From contig JBHGNT010000014.1 in the NCBI GenBank assembly GCA_043228905.1, forward strand, positions 19,282,001 through 19,346,000: a DNA stretch of 64,000 nt, read 5' to 3'. The notes under the pieces were generated by a model. That model had not been told where the DNA came from. It did no database searches and worked only from the letters and a program-made list of their open reading frames with translations. Below, one piece after another: positions 1 through 11,960 of this stretch. The position numbers and the translations under genes are program-made. The stretch's first letter is position 1, and each line of letters begins with the position of its first letter. The DNA comes from Azolla caroliniana (lineage: Eukaryota > Polypodiophyta).

Positions 1-350
1 TCTATCCTAAAGGTAGAATGATGTAGACCACATTTTAGTCTTTAAGCTTCGGAAAACTAGTAAGACATGAATTTCCTACTTTATCATCCTAGATTATGAA
101 TGATGTAGGTCACACCTGGGGGTTAGCGTCAGTAGTACATGGAAATTTCTACAGGGAGAAAATGCATGTAGCCTCCTTAAGTAGTGATGATAATTCCAAA
201 TGTACATTTACCTCCAGAAGTTCATGATGTATTTAAAATCCATGAAAGTTATCATTAGTATTGACCTAATAAATCTATTTCATGAAGTTTGAATCTACAA
301 CTTGTGATTACGAATAATGTATAAAATTTTTGAATAATGTTCTGATGCAG

Positions 351-995
351 GGAGAAGGTTCATGTGGCTTCTTCAAATGGTGTGATGATAATTCTTCTTC
401 AGCTCCAGCAAGTCTGGCATATGGAAACCCATTTCAGGAGAGGTCAGCCCCTTCTCCACAAACACCATCTGGACAATGCTATAAATGTGGAATGGGAGGC
501 CATTGGGCTAAAGATTGCTCAAACCCAATCAATCAAAATGTTAAAGTATATGCTAACAACACAAAGACTAGTAATCAGCATCAATCTCTTGGAAATGCAA
601 CAACTGCTGGCGTGACTTGCTACAAGTGTGGCCAAGTTGGTCATTGGGCAAATACATGTGGTATGAATCCACCTCAGCTTGCAAGAGGAATTAGAGCTGG
701 TTCAAATGGAGAGTTTCCTAATGGTCCAGGTGGTGTTGTGAGCGGATCAGGTGCTAATACTAATGTTAATTCTGGAGGTTGTTTTAAGTGTGGAGAGCAT
801 GGTCATTGGTCCCGAGATTGCCCTGGTATCTTGAATGCTCGGTTAAGTAGTAACTTTGGAGGGCAATGTGAAGGTGCCCCTTTCTCTGCCAAAACTACTA
901 ATAATAGCAGTAGTAGAAATTGCTTTAAGTGTGGTGGTCAAGGTCATTGGGCTAATCAATGTATGGGAGAAGTAAAAGGAAGAGGCATGCACTAA
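351..995 (+). CDS. Terminal exon of a GRF/CCHC zinc-knuckle gene (topoisomerase 3-alpha-like tail)
   Basis: The frame is open from a likely splice acceptor (ttctgatgcag, ending at 350) to the TAA at 993-995, so this is a last exon and not a complete gene. It begins with the end of a GRF-type zinc finger (CGFFKWCD). Four CCHC knuckles follow, all of the form C-x2-C-x4-H-x4-C: CYKCGMGGHWAKDC, CYKCGQVGHWANTC, CFKCGEHGHWSRDC and CFKCGGQGHWANQC, separated by Gly/Ser/Asn-rich linkers. From family knowledge, GRF plus CCHC at a C-terminus fits plant DNA topoisomerase 3-alpha, which dissolves recombination intermediates in the nucleus. Plant RPA70 subunits also end in CCHC knuckles and are the alternative. 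The catalytic exons would lie upstream of the window. No poly(A) signal was identified with confidence. Confidence 0.6.
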   Translation, partial: GEGSCGFFKWCDDNSSSAPASLAYGNPFQERSAPSPQTPSGQCYKCGMGGHWAKDCSNPINQNVKVYANNTKTSNQHQSLGNATTAGVTCYKCGQVGHWANTCGMNPPQLARGIRAGSNGEFPNGPGGVVSGSGANTNVNSGGCFKCGEHGHWSRDCPGILNARLSSNFGGQCEGAPFSAKTTNNSSSRNCFKCGGQGHWANQCMGEVKGRGMH

Positions 996-2577
996 GTCTT
1001 TTGTATGTGAATATGAGTGTAAATGTGTTACTATCCGCATGAAATTTTGCACAAAACTCTCTCAAGGCTTTTGCTGTGAATGTGTATAAAATTGATAATA
1101 TGCACAAATTATTACACAATTTCATAATCTGCAAACCTAGTCGTTTATAGAAATATACCTCTATAAATATGTAACTAACAACTTATGTTTCATTGGAGCA
1201 TCCAATATCACGCTATCTTTGGTATTGAATCTGTAAGGACATTGAATGTAGGGGAGAGGCAAAAGGAAGAGTGATGCATCAAGATCTATGTGAATATGTG
1301 TATTTGTAAATGTGAATGATTGAACTGCCTTATACTTCAAATTGTTTGAAGCATCTGGTGAAGTTATCAATTGTTGAAACTGCACCTTTAGGAGGTACAT
1401 CTATTGTCTTGTAGTGTTTACTTTTCAATGTCTGGTATGGGTAATGGAGAAGGATTTTGAAACTATTTGGTCTACGAGAATAGGAAGGAGGTAAATGGAA
1501 GGCCAAATTTTATAGTATGTCAATATGTGGAAATGTGATTGTGTGGTTGATCTTATGTAGAAATTCCATCTAAAAGCATATATATCTATAATTTGTAATT
1601 AACACTTCTGAAATGAATCTTTTGAGCTTGGGCTTGAATCCATACTACCAATGGAGACTTTTCTAGCATGATGATAAATGGTAACTTTATTAAAACATTT
1701 TTGGTCGTTGGAAGGGGATCTCATCAAATATGAATCCAATGTACAATTGTAACTATACATAATCTAGGTATTTGTTGATGAAGGGATTTTATCATCTATG
1801 ATATTTGGAACTCATATGATGAAGTTGACTCTTAAATTTTAATCCCATGCTATTTAATGGAAGGAAACATCCTATTATTAAACAATTGCGTTTCCCCTTA
1901 AAAAGTTGCAACAAAAGTATTGGCAGGCATTCTAAAATTATGGTCTCTATTTAGGATGAAAGAGCTTGGGTGTGTTTTGAATCATAAGTTTGTATTATTA
2001 AATGCTGAAAGTGTTGGTAACCATAAGTTTGCACTATTAAAGGACCAGAGTTGGCATTGCATACAAAATTTAAGGTAAACTGTATAGGGAATTTGGTGTA
2101 ATTTATTCTTAAATGTTTTTATTGAAATTGTTATAAAAAAGATGATATAAGATCCTTGTCCTAATTATTTAGAGAATCTAGCACTGAAAAGCTTCCATTC
2201 CTATATTTGAATAACATAAGCAACAATATAGTTTGTCTAATGGTTGTCCATTCTCTAAATTGGTTGATTTAGCACTGGCTGATTTCATATACAAGATACA
2301 CCAACTTTGCTTTAGTTGTAATGATGGCAACCATTGATAAAAGGCATCTATCTTATCATTGGGGCTCCTATACCAAACCAACAATAGGTAACTAAGTACT
2401 GAAAAACTTCACAAATGCATTTCATATTTAAAATTAAAAACATTTATAGAAACATGTCATGTCTTGTATAAATCATATGGCAAAGATATTAACCTTTTTG
2501 AACACTTTGATGCCACTATTATTGGAAGGAAAGGAGCAAAAATGTTCACCATCTTGCATAGGAAATTTCATATAAGC

Positions 2578-2611
<34 letters not shown>

Positions 2612-5600
2612 AATACATTTCTAGAATACTAACATTATATATGTTGCGATTCTTGCTCGGGAGGCTAGAGCATAGCCCTATATCATCCATTGGTTCGTAG
2701 GACAACTTTTGTGACTTCAAAAATCATCCTCATGTGTTGGGCGATTTGAAACTAAACATTGCTACTAAGATAAAAATGGTACACAACTATCACATTATTT
2801 TGGGGGAAAATATGGTGGAAGTTATAATGCTCACATTTGAACACTAAAAGTGTCTCGTGTAGAGGACATTGGGGATTGTTGTGGTTTAACATCTTGAATT
2901 TGTTGTTGGCTCCATTGGGTGGGAGTGAGGGCCTTCTTAATGGAGAAAGCATGGAGCCTCTTCATCTCATTTTCCAGAGCACCATTCACAAGTCTATGAC
3001 GTTCTAGAAGTTTCTTCCCCTCAAAAGCTGACGACACCACCTCAATAATGAAGCTTTCACCACACCTACTTGACAATCAACTTCATGAGTCTCTTTATCA
3101 ATAAATGTTCCTTAAAATCTAAAAGATGAAAAATTAAAACTCACCCGCTAGACATATCCACCACTTTCTGAGGATCATTTAAGCACAAAAGTTCCATGAA
3201 ATGACCACAACCGTAAGATTTAGTTAAGGAAATATGGAGTGCAAAATATATTTATGAATGTGATTATAGATAGATAGATAGACTTTGTGATTGTCTTAGG
3301 ATGTCAAATATGACACATGGGAGAGAGTGCAATTGTCTATGTTGAGCTTAAGTGAATTGGACCACGAAATCACTAGTTCAATGCACTAAACAAGCTTGAC
3401 AAAACAAAAATATGGAAGAGCTAAACTAGGTTAACATAAACTCCAACCCCACTTTTTAGCATATTAGCACCAGTATGGATCTGAAGCCATATCTTAATTT
3501 CATAGATGAATGTCCTATGCATTATCTATAAAAATGTCTTCAACATAGTATATACATGTTATAAATCGTCAATCTTGTACGTGTTTATGACAATTCTAAC
3601 TCCTTTTGTGAACGAACCGATTCATTTGTGCATGATGAAAAAACATAGTGTCAAAGTTCAAACCACCTCAATTTCTTGATCTCAACTTAGAGGAAATAAT
3701 GCAATCTACGTTTTCTCACATGTCCCTCTTTCTTTAGAGTTGTAATGACATTGAAATTGACTCCTATTATCCATGCACCATTGTAGACTACTAATCTACT
3801 CTATAAATAATAAATGAAACCACGACTTTATAATTTATATTTTCGGCCAACTTTTGTTATTTGCCATGTTAAATTAAGCTATCAATCAACATATATCTCA
3901 CATACGTGCATATCAAGATCTGGAAAGAATTGAACTACATCTAGTCATATAACACACAACATGCGCATAAAATTGCACCTAGTTTGACAATGTAACATTA
4001 TTTTTGTTATGTGAAATTTGAAAAACCCTCATTCAAGTTTTAGCCGCCCTTACTTATCTCAATTTAAAATTAAATAGTTTACATGTAAATCCTCTCATGT
4101 AGATTGACTAGTTTACGAAAGCTTGGCAATTAGAATAGTGGCTGTTTGGTGTATAAAAGCTTCTAGTGTAGACTAGACAACCACACCTATTTCTTTTGAC
4201 ACAAAAAAGGCCATTTTCAAAATATTTATAGTAAATGATAGAGATTACTATTGATGAAATATAGAAGGAGACTCACCAAGTACATTGGCTTAAGCTTTAT
4301 GTTTAATGCAATCTCAATTGCTTCTTTCGGAACCCCCATTTTTTGTGTACTTGTATCACTCTTACCATGAATGGCCTCATTATATAGTGCTTATCCATGC
4401 ATTTTCAACCTCATGAAAATTATACCTTTATATGACTCCATCATGTTCACATTCTTCATTTATATACATTACACCCAAACCTTATTTCTAAGTTCCATAG
4501 TTACCACACCACTCCTTTCATAAAAAGCTCATGCCATTTTATTGTTAATATTCTGTCAAATAAGAATCTATGTCAACACCCTCCTCATGAATGCTAATCA
4601 TACTCATTCACAATATCATTTTCATGAGAAAATCAATATCAACATCACGATATGTAAATCTTATAGCATATCGCCTTATAAGTATCATAAAAGAGAGAAC
4701 CAAGGTTGATAATAGCACAACTGTGGGTACAATATGCAACAATGAATAATATTATGAGGGAACGTTTGGACCTCAAAAAGTGCATTGTAAGAATTGCCTA
4801 GTGTCGGTTTAAGATGTTAAAACTATGTATAAAGAAAAAACAAATGCAATGATTGATCCTAATTTGCATTTTTAGGGTTACATAGAGTAAAAAGTAAGTG
4901 GTCCAATTTCCCTCCAACATTCCATTTCTCTATTTTTTCCCCAAAGTCTCAAAAAGATAATTGACTTCCCTGAAACATTCTCCTAACATCAACCTATTCT
5001 CATCGACGAATCAACCATGGCCAATTTTATATCACAAACATTTTGTCATTTGTCATTTCCCCTTCAAAGTAGTAAAAGAGGGCGAAAATTCCATTGATTC
5101 GGTCCACCATTAGACTCACTAGTGTCATGACTGTGGAAGATTAGAGAATGTAAGTAAGTGATGATAATTTACAAACAAAGCAATATTACAAGAGAGGGGA
5201 GAAAGAGAATCGAAGAAAATGAGGACATCTAGTAAAAAATTTGCTAGATAAAAATTGAGAGAAAACCGATGTTACTAATTAGTCTTGATTATTAGAACTC
5301 AAAGTTTGATACCTTGATTTTAGAGGCATAGTTGTTAGAGACCTTGAAATGCTACTCTATTTTATTAGAGAGCCTTAGAAACAAATTCTATCCTTGGTGT
5401 GTGTGCAAGAGAGTTCATTACATCTAGCAAAAACTACTTTATTATATACATATGTAGTAGGATATATTAATGGTAACAAAAATACATTAATAAATATACA
5501 TAGAAGTTTTATTTCTATCTCAAACTAGATCCATCTTTTGAAGTGATGTCAAAATGTTTGAGACACTAAACATGTTCACTGTGACGAAGAAAAGATTCAT

Positions 5601-6175
5601 CAAGCAACGTATACAAATATTCTTTGGTAGATAATGTTTGCCAACATTAATTTACTCCTAATTTGGAAACAAATATTCAAGAAAAGTTGAAGGGGATGTT
5701 GGACTTGTATGATTGAGAAGATATATTCTCTTTAAAGGAAGAGAAAGAACAAATCTATCAAACCATTACATGGATATAATCATATATCCAAACAATTTAG
5801 AATATTCTATTTTTCACTAAAAAAGAGCTACAACTAGTGACTCTACCCTCCAAAAATACAAAGCACTTCCATTTCCTCGAACTCATTTTTTTCCTCCCAA
5901 TAATGAAGTATTTCCTTTGTGATTTCTCATTTGTTTTCTATAAAAGAGATGTATGCATAACATGACAATACAAAAAACCTTCATTGTACCTACTATAAAG
6001 TGAAAGTAAACATTGTCGTTATGTAGGGTGAACATAGGAGGAAATAAGTTAAACTAGGAATATAAAAAATGTTGAATGATAGATTGAGGGTGTGGTAAGA
6101 AAGAGATATGTTGAATGGATTTGAATACAACAAAAAGGGAGTGGTAAGAAAGAGATATATTCAGTTGGAATTGAG
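996..6175. other. AT-rich intergenic DNA with no supportable gene
   Basis: Only short, composition-driven open frames occur here, without recognisable domains. The region holds a (TTA)n microsatellite at about 2579-2609, a short (GATA)n run near 3270, and at 1246-1315 a degenerate copy of the end of the preceding gene. No LTR, tRNA or transposase signature was recognised. Confidence 0.6.
2579..2609. repeat. (TTA)n microsatellite
   Basis: About ten uninterrupted TTA triplets. In frame +1 they encode a poly-Leu run, which explains the spurious open frame around it. Confidence 0.9.
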
Positions 6176-7073
6176 TTCGAGAAGCTTAAGGAGAAGTACT
6201 GGTAGCCGAGAATGTATCTTGATGTTCACCACTTCGTGACGACATGCGAGAGCTGTCAGATACATTTCGGAATCCAGCACCACGACGAGTTGCACCCGAC
6301 CTACCTGGCAACCATTCACTTTAAGTGGATGGTTGATTTAGTGATGATGTCGATGGGGGTAGGGCAGATGTGATACCTAGTGCTTGCATAGGAGGACCTG
6401 ACGAACCAGGTGGAGGGCCGAGCGTTGCCGAATAAGACGACGACAACCTTGTGCTGGTTCTTGATTGAGGATGTGATTTGTTGGTACGGGTGCGTCGGGA
6501 AGATCGTGACCGATCAAGGGGAGCTGGACGCAAAAGAAGCAGAGGAGTTATTCGACTAACTAGGGGTCAAGCTTTCCCTCATGACGACATACAACCCGGA
6601 GACGAATGGGAAGGTCGAGAGGGGGCACAGGTTGATCATGAAGGCCATTGTACGAGCATGCGATGGACGAGTTGGGAACTAGCCTCGACTTCTCCCTTAA
6701 GCGCTGTGGGCTTATCAGGCTACACACAGTTCGGTAACTGGGTATATGCCAACCGAGCTTATGCTCGGTTAGAAGTCGATCATGCCAGTGGAAAGGACGA
6801 TCTCTTCGTGGACGATAGTCGACTGGACGAACGAGATGAGTTGGGAAGAGCTGCTAGTGACATGGATCCGACAACTCGAAAGAAGGCTGGAGGACATAGA
6901 ACGAGCTAAAGCAAAGCTACAAGCAGCGCAACTGAGGAACAAAGGGCGATTAGACCAAAAACACCGACTCTAGCCAAAGAAGATCGAAGAAGGTGATCGG
7001 GTGTTGGTCTACGACAACAACCTCGACAATCAGTACTGGTCGACCTGGAAGTTTGCGGGCGATGGTGCAGGCT
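6176..7073 (+). pseudogene. Gypsy element G: integrase remnant (5' part)
   Basis: Conceptual translation follows the integrases of elements J and M. It has the tail of the H2C2 zinc module (TTCESCQ), the core with WMVDLV, then VTDQGELD and ETNGKVERGH, and the C-terminal KKIEEGDRVLVYD module. It carries many stops and frame changes. It begins abruptly at a position matching the middle of the J integrase, so gag, protease and RT are lost. It stops at 7073 where the LTR of Copia A starts, in the middle of the GPY-type module. The rest of that module resumes at about 22560 behind the 3' LTR of A, so A was inserted into G. Confidence 0.8.
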
Positions 7074-7174
7074 TGTTGAGAATCAGACTCAACTTCTTGT
7101 GAGTAGGAACACACTCTAGGATACTCAAGTGTGTGAACACCCCACCTCCTTGTATAGTAACAAGTGTGTCATAG
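7074..7174 (+). mobile_element. Copia A: 5' LTR fragment (first 101 bp)
   Basis: It begins TGTTGAGAATC and matches the start of the 3' LTR of A at 22148 closely, including the shared stretch ending in gtgtgtcatag. It is cut at 7174 by the LTR of Copia C. The remainder of this LTR is absent on the far side of C, so a deletion followed. Confidence 0.85.
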
Positions 7175-7668
7175 TGTTAATGTTAATGTGTGAAAGTGTT
7201 TAGACAGAACTGGCTTAGCCGGATAGCAAAAGAGAATAAGATGAAGGTTTAATGGAGAAGCTTAATACATAGAGAGTATACGCGGGAGAGACAGAGAGAG
7301 TAGAATGTAAATGTAGATTCAAAATAATAAAAACACTTTGTAACACTCTGTACATACAATGTGCTATAACAACACTATTTATACAAAGTCCATAAAGGAT
7401 TGACAGAAGTATTGATAGAAGTATTGACAAGTACTTCAATATTCCTACGTGCGATTGACACTAACTACGAGACAATGATTACCTAGTAGTCTAGGCTACT
7501 ACTAGGCTTTCGGTTCCCGCTCGAATCCGACTCTCCGATCCGTCTCCCCGATTCGGTTGGTTGTTTCCGGATACCATCTGAATATCGATCCGGTTCATCC
7601 TTCCAGATGTCGATCCGGCTCTGACTTATTCAGCCGATCCGGATCCGGTTGAGCTTGCTCGCTCAACA
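7175..7668 (-). mobile_element. Copia C: 3' LTR (element on minus strand)
   Basis: This 494-bp LTR is bounded by TG..CA. Its first 200 bp match the right-hand copy at 12589-12793. Next to it (7669 onward) lies a polypurine tract on the minus strand (CTTGAGGGGGAG), as expected just upstream of a 3' LTR. The LTR contains a long C/G-rich stretch of GATCCGG-like motifs. Confidence 0.88.
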
Positions 7669-7675
7669 CTCCCCC

Positions 7676-8290
7676 TCAAGCTCAACTTGAGGTCGGATCG
7701 TGGTGTTAGTGTTTGTGGCAGCCGATTCTTCTACCCGGCTCCTTCTGGCATCACTCCGCCTTGCTCGCGCTCCTCATTCGGTCTGGTCCTGTTTGCCACG
7801 ATCCTTCTGGTTCTGCCCACCTCGACCTCCTTGGTCGGCTTGTCAGCTGAACATGCCCATTTCAGCTCCCTCGTTGCTGCGACTCCGGCACTTGTCGACC
7901 CGTCGGTTCCTTCATGTTGGCGTCGACTTCCGTTGCGTCCGTGTTCGCTTGGCCTTTAGTTGATCCGGTTCCTCCGAATTCAACTGTTGAAGCAAATCAG
8001 CTGTCTCCGATTCGTTCCCACTCTTGTCCGAGTCGGTGTTCTCCAACACGTCTTCCGGTTTCAAGACCTTCACCACATCAGACCATGTCCGGGACTTGGT
8101 CTTCTTCCAGTCGGCTTTGTCCTTCTTGACTTTGCTATCGCTGCCGCTTGCTCCGACTTGTTTGGATGTGCCGACTCCTTTGGTCGACTCGACTTCCTTT
8201 TTCCGCTTATCTCCCCCCTTGGTTCTTCCTTCCTCTCCGGCTCCTTGTCCGGTGCCATTCATTCCCACTCATGTTCTCCCCCTCAAGTGC
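7676..8290 (-). pseudogene. Copia C: post-RNase H basic ORF
   Basis: Downstream of the RNase H end (SEMLGIQHLNVPHLRGR) the minus strand encodes a Lys/Arg/Gly/Ser-rich segment containing EEGRTKGGDKRKKE, SRTWSDVVK and ENTDSDKS. A GGRGGQNQ-type stretch follows, and the frame ends in VELEGEC, whose codons overlap the polypurine tract. Copia B has a clearly homologous segment at 20591-21280. Two or three stops interrupt it here. The function is unknown. The charge and RGG-like content suggest nucleic-acid binding, which is inference. Canonical Copia polyproteins end shortly after RNase H. Confidence 0.6.
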
Positions 8291-8811
8291 GGCACATTGA
8301 GATGCTGGATGCCGAGCATCTCCGAAAAGTGCTGCAACTTGTCCGATCCGAGCGGCTTGGTGAAGATGTCGGCAAATTATTGATCCGTGTGAACACTGCT
8401 CAGGACCCGCTCACGAACAAAGTGATAATGCACTTCTATATGCTTTGTCCGAGCATGGAATACAGGGTTCTTGGTGAGCTGAATGTTGCTCATGTCTTGC
8501 AGTAGTTGCCGAAGCTAGATGGTGTCACAGGTGGCAATGGTAGCGCCCCGATATTCAGCCTCAGTGCTTGACAGAGCCACTATTGGCTGCTTTTTGCTGC
8601 TCCTCGCAACAACCACGCTACCAAGAGAAAACATGTAACTGGAGATGGATCGGCGATCCGATGCATCACCAACCCAGTCGGCATCAGTATATCCGACTAG
8701 CTTCCCAGCTATACCGTATCAGTATAATAGTCCTCGGTCCTTCGTGCCACTAACATACTGGAGTATCCGGTGTGCGTACTAAAGGTGTTCGACGGTCGGT
8801 TTCTGCATGTA
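8291..8811 (-). pseudogene. Copia C: RNase H domain, degraded
   Basis: On the minus strand it shows the Copia RNase H landmarks: VGYTDADW, SSKKQPIVALSSTEAEYRG, then [21 protein letters not shown] and ADIFTKPLGSDKLQHF. Frame shifts and stops separate these blocks and part of the C-terminal third is missing. In the intact family this domain removes the RNA strand during reverse transcription. Confidence 0.75.
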
Positions 8812-9351
8812 CTAGCTGATCACTCCGATTGGATAATTGATGTCGGGTCGGGTGATTGTCAAGTAGATAAGGCTTCCAACAATTTGTCGGAACCGTTTCT
8901 CATTGTAGGCCGATCCAGAGTTGGGACGTAGCTTCAGGTTCCGGTCCAGGGGTGTAGAGCTCGGTCGCCATTCCGTCATGCCGAACTTGTACAACATATT
9001 CAACACATAATGGCATTGTGAGAGCAATATGCCGTCGGGGGTTCGGATCACCTCGATCCCAAGGAAATAATGAAGGTCCCCCAGGTTCTTCATCTCAAAT
9101 GCATCTGACAACTGGGCCTTGACACGACCGATTTCATTGAGTCTGGGTTCGGTGATGACTAAATCCTCTACATAGAGTAAGATGCAAACCGAACCGTTCG
9201 GACCTTGCCGGATGAACAACGATGAGTTAGATTTTGAGGCTGCAAACCCCATCTTACGCAACCGGTGCGTGATCTTCGCATTCCAAGCTCGAGGGGCTTG
9301 CTTCAGACCGTAAAGTGACTTTTTGAGTCGGCACACTACCGACTTGTTCAT
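8812..9351 (-). pseudogene. Copia C: reverse transcriptase, C-terminal half
   Basis: It contains CRLKKSLYGLKQAPRAW, the active-site box written YVEDLVI instead of YVDD, then LGDLHYFLGIEV and GSLIYLTITRPDI. The Asp-to-Glu change in the catalytic box should lower or abolish polymerase activity. A stop separates it from the upstream RT half. The ATG-like start is only where the frame opens; the real product was a single polyprotein. Confidence 0.85.
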
Positions 9352-9357
9352 CTCCGA

Positions 9358-10227
9358 CTAAAAACCGGGAGGTTGGATCATATAGACCCGTTCTTCAAGG
9401 TCACCTTGAAGAAACACATTCTTTACATCCATTTGGTGAAGATGCCACCCCCTTGTCGCAACAATCGCCAGTACCACACGAACCATCGTCATCTTCGCTA
9501 CCGGAGCAAAGGTCTCGTCGTAATCGATTCCGTGGGTTTGTGCATATCCCTTCGCCACTAACCGGGCCTTGTACCGGTTGACCGAACCGTCAACATTGTA
9601 CTTTACCTTGTACACCCATTTGAAACCGATCGGTTTACAGTGTCGGGGAGGGTCAACGAGGTCCCATGTGTCGTTGGCATTGAGTGCCCGTATTTCTTCT
9701 TCCATAGCGGGACGCCAGTTTGCGTCCTTTGCCGCTTCTGCGTAGCTCTTCGGCTCATGCACTTCCGCCACTTTGGTCATGTATGCATAGTGATGCGCCA
9801 TGTACTCATTGTACCCGTACCGCATAACGAGGTTCTTTTGGCGGGAAGATCGGCGTAACTTGTCATCACCCGGTTTGGGGCCCTTCTTGGCCGGTTTGAA
9901 CTTCGTTCCTGAATATCCGCCTTCATCCTTTCCGGAGTCGGATTTGCTCCGATTAGACTTAACGTTGCCAGTATTGTATTCCGGCATCTTCTTCTTCCCT
10001 TTCTCTTTGCGGGTGGACCGTCTCCTCAGTTCCTTGCGCGGGTCTCCACTACTCATCGGTTCTTCATCCGACTGGTCACTTTGACCCAGGCGCTCGTTCA
10101 GTCCGCTCAACTGAAACGATTCCGGACACTCTTCTAGAGTCTCAAGCTCATCAACTTCTATCTGGACTGGTTCAGGCTCACTGGCCTCATTCGCCGGGAT
10201 TGGGTCGGAGTCGGTAGAGAGTACCAC
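9358..10227 (-). pseudogene. Copia C: linker and N-terminal half of RT
   Basis: A charged linker (many Glu, Lys, Arg) is followed by the RT entry motifs [53 protein letters not shown] and [18 protein letters not shown]. It ends at a stop after QPPGF, just before the next RT block. This is the typical Copia integrase-to-RT junction. Confidence 0.85.
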
Positions 10228-10262
10228 GATGTCGTCTCATCAAACTCAACATCTCGGCTTAC

Positions 10263-11120
10263 TTAGACTTGCTTCGTTGGGGGGTTATAACACTTATACC
10301 CCTTTTGCTCATGCGAGTAACCGACCAGGATGCACTTCTCCGACTTCGGATCCAACTTCCTTCGCTTCTCATCCGGTACATGCACATATGCTATGCTGCC
10401 GAATATCCGAAGGTGTCTCAAATTCGGCTTGCGCCCGAAATACAGCTCGTGTGCTGACACCTTGTCTCCGATCCGGTTTTGGATGTAGACGGCCGTTCGG
10501 ACCGCCTCAACCCAATAGAATTGGGGCATGCTTTTCTCCTCCAGCATTGCCCTTGCCGCGTCGACAATCGACCGGTTCTTTCTCTCGGCCACATTGTTTT
10601 GTTCCGGTGTGTATCGACAACTGAATTCTCTCTGAATTCCGTTTTGTTGCAAATAACTATTGAATTGGCCGGAAAAGTATTCTTTTCCACCATCCGACCG
10701 TAGGCACTTGATCTTCCTCTCCGTTTCCCGTTCAACTAAGCTTTGAAGGTTTCGGAAACATTCGAAGACTTCACTCTTCCTCTCAATGAGGTAGATCCAT
10801 GTGTGCCGACTGTAGTTGTCGATGAAGGAGACGAAATACCGACTCCCGCCAAGACTAACGTTTTGTGCCGGTCCCCATACATCCGAATGGATTAAGTCGA
10901 GCTTGTTACGGCTCTGGTTTTGTTCGGTGGGGAATGGAAGCAGGTATTGCTTCCCGAGTTGGTAGGCTTCACAAATTTTGGCTTTCCGGCCGCTAAATTT
11001 ATGCAAACCACAAACAACTTGTTTCGATTGCAAGTCCCGAAGCCTCAGGTAATTGACATGGCCGATCCTCTTGTGCCAAAGATCGATGTCCGATTCAATC
11101 TTTTGTTCTTTGACAAACAT
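10263..11120 (-). pseudogene. Copia C: integrase
   Basis: It carries the GAG_pre-integrase signature LWHKRIGHVN and the catalytic-core landmarks HSDVWGP, LRSDGGKEY and EQNNVAERKNR, which supply the D, D and E of the DDE triad. The C-terminal GYSHEQKGYKCYNP block is also present. In the HHCC zinc module the last pair reads CEAY instead of CEAC, so one zinc ligand is lost; Copia D shows the same change (CKAY). The frame is open for 285 codons, which makes this one of the better preserved parts of the element. Confidence 0.85.
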
Positions 11121-11186
11121 GGCGGTGCCGACGTCATTAGTGTTGAGGATGAATATCCTCCCTTCTTTACGCCCTTGCGCAATAAT

Positions 11187-11960
11187 CTAGCCCTCTTCCT
11201 TGATGAAGCACCCGAGGTGCGTAAACCGCACCTGCATCCCCAGGTCGACGATCTGTCCGACCGACACCAGGTTCTTTGTGATTGTCAGAATGTGTAATAT
11301 GTTCATCAACTTCCCCTTCTGTCTGACATGGCTCAAAGGGACTTCTTCGACAGGCACAATTGGGTGAGGAGTGTCGTCTCCGGTTTTGACAACTCCCAGT
11401 TGATCCGGTTTCTCTAGAAAGGAGAACCACTCTTCGTGGCTTGTCATGTGGTTTGACGCACCGGAATCAACGTACCATACTTCCTCCGATTTGGAAGTAG
11501 TCTTCTTCATTGGGTTTGCCGTGTGTCTCATCACGAAGGCTAGCCCTTTACCGGTCTTCCCGGTTCCGAATCCTTCCGATCCTTCTGCGTAGTGCATGCT
11601 TTGCCGGTTTTCCTGACCGGTTTTGCCGGATCCGGATTTGTCCAAATCGGCGTGCTTCTTCCAACACTCGGTTTCCATGTGGCCCTTTTTGCCACAATAC
11701 CAACATTCCGTGTCGGTTTTTCCTTGCCGGCTTCCGGCTTTGCTTTGACTCCCCCTATTTGTGGAGGGTCCGTAACTGCCATCGGCACTACCTCGGTGCC
11801 TTCGATGCTGCTCTTGCCGGCTGCCTCTATTGCGTGCCGACCCACCTCGTCCACCATGTCCATGGGGCCGATATGTCTCTGTGTACAACATCTGACCATC
11901 CGATTGAGTGGTTCTCGACCCACTCGCATGGTTTTCTTCGATCATCAGCATCGATTGCAA
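11187..11960 (-). pseudogene. Copia C: gag zinc knuckle and protease
   Basis: A Gly/Arg-rich gag tail leads into a CCHC knuckle (CWYCGKKGHMETEC). The aspartic protease follows, recognisable by VWYVDSGASNHMTSHEEW with the catalytic D-S-G. The open frame starts inside gag, so it is one piece of a broken gag-pol polyprotein. Confidence 0.82.

Noticed and set aside
2178-3076. Short ORFs in the AT-rich region, including the poly-Leu frame
   Set aside because: No domain, no codon bias, and one is simply a TTA microsatellite.
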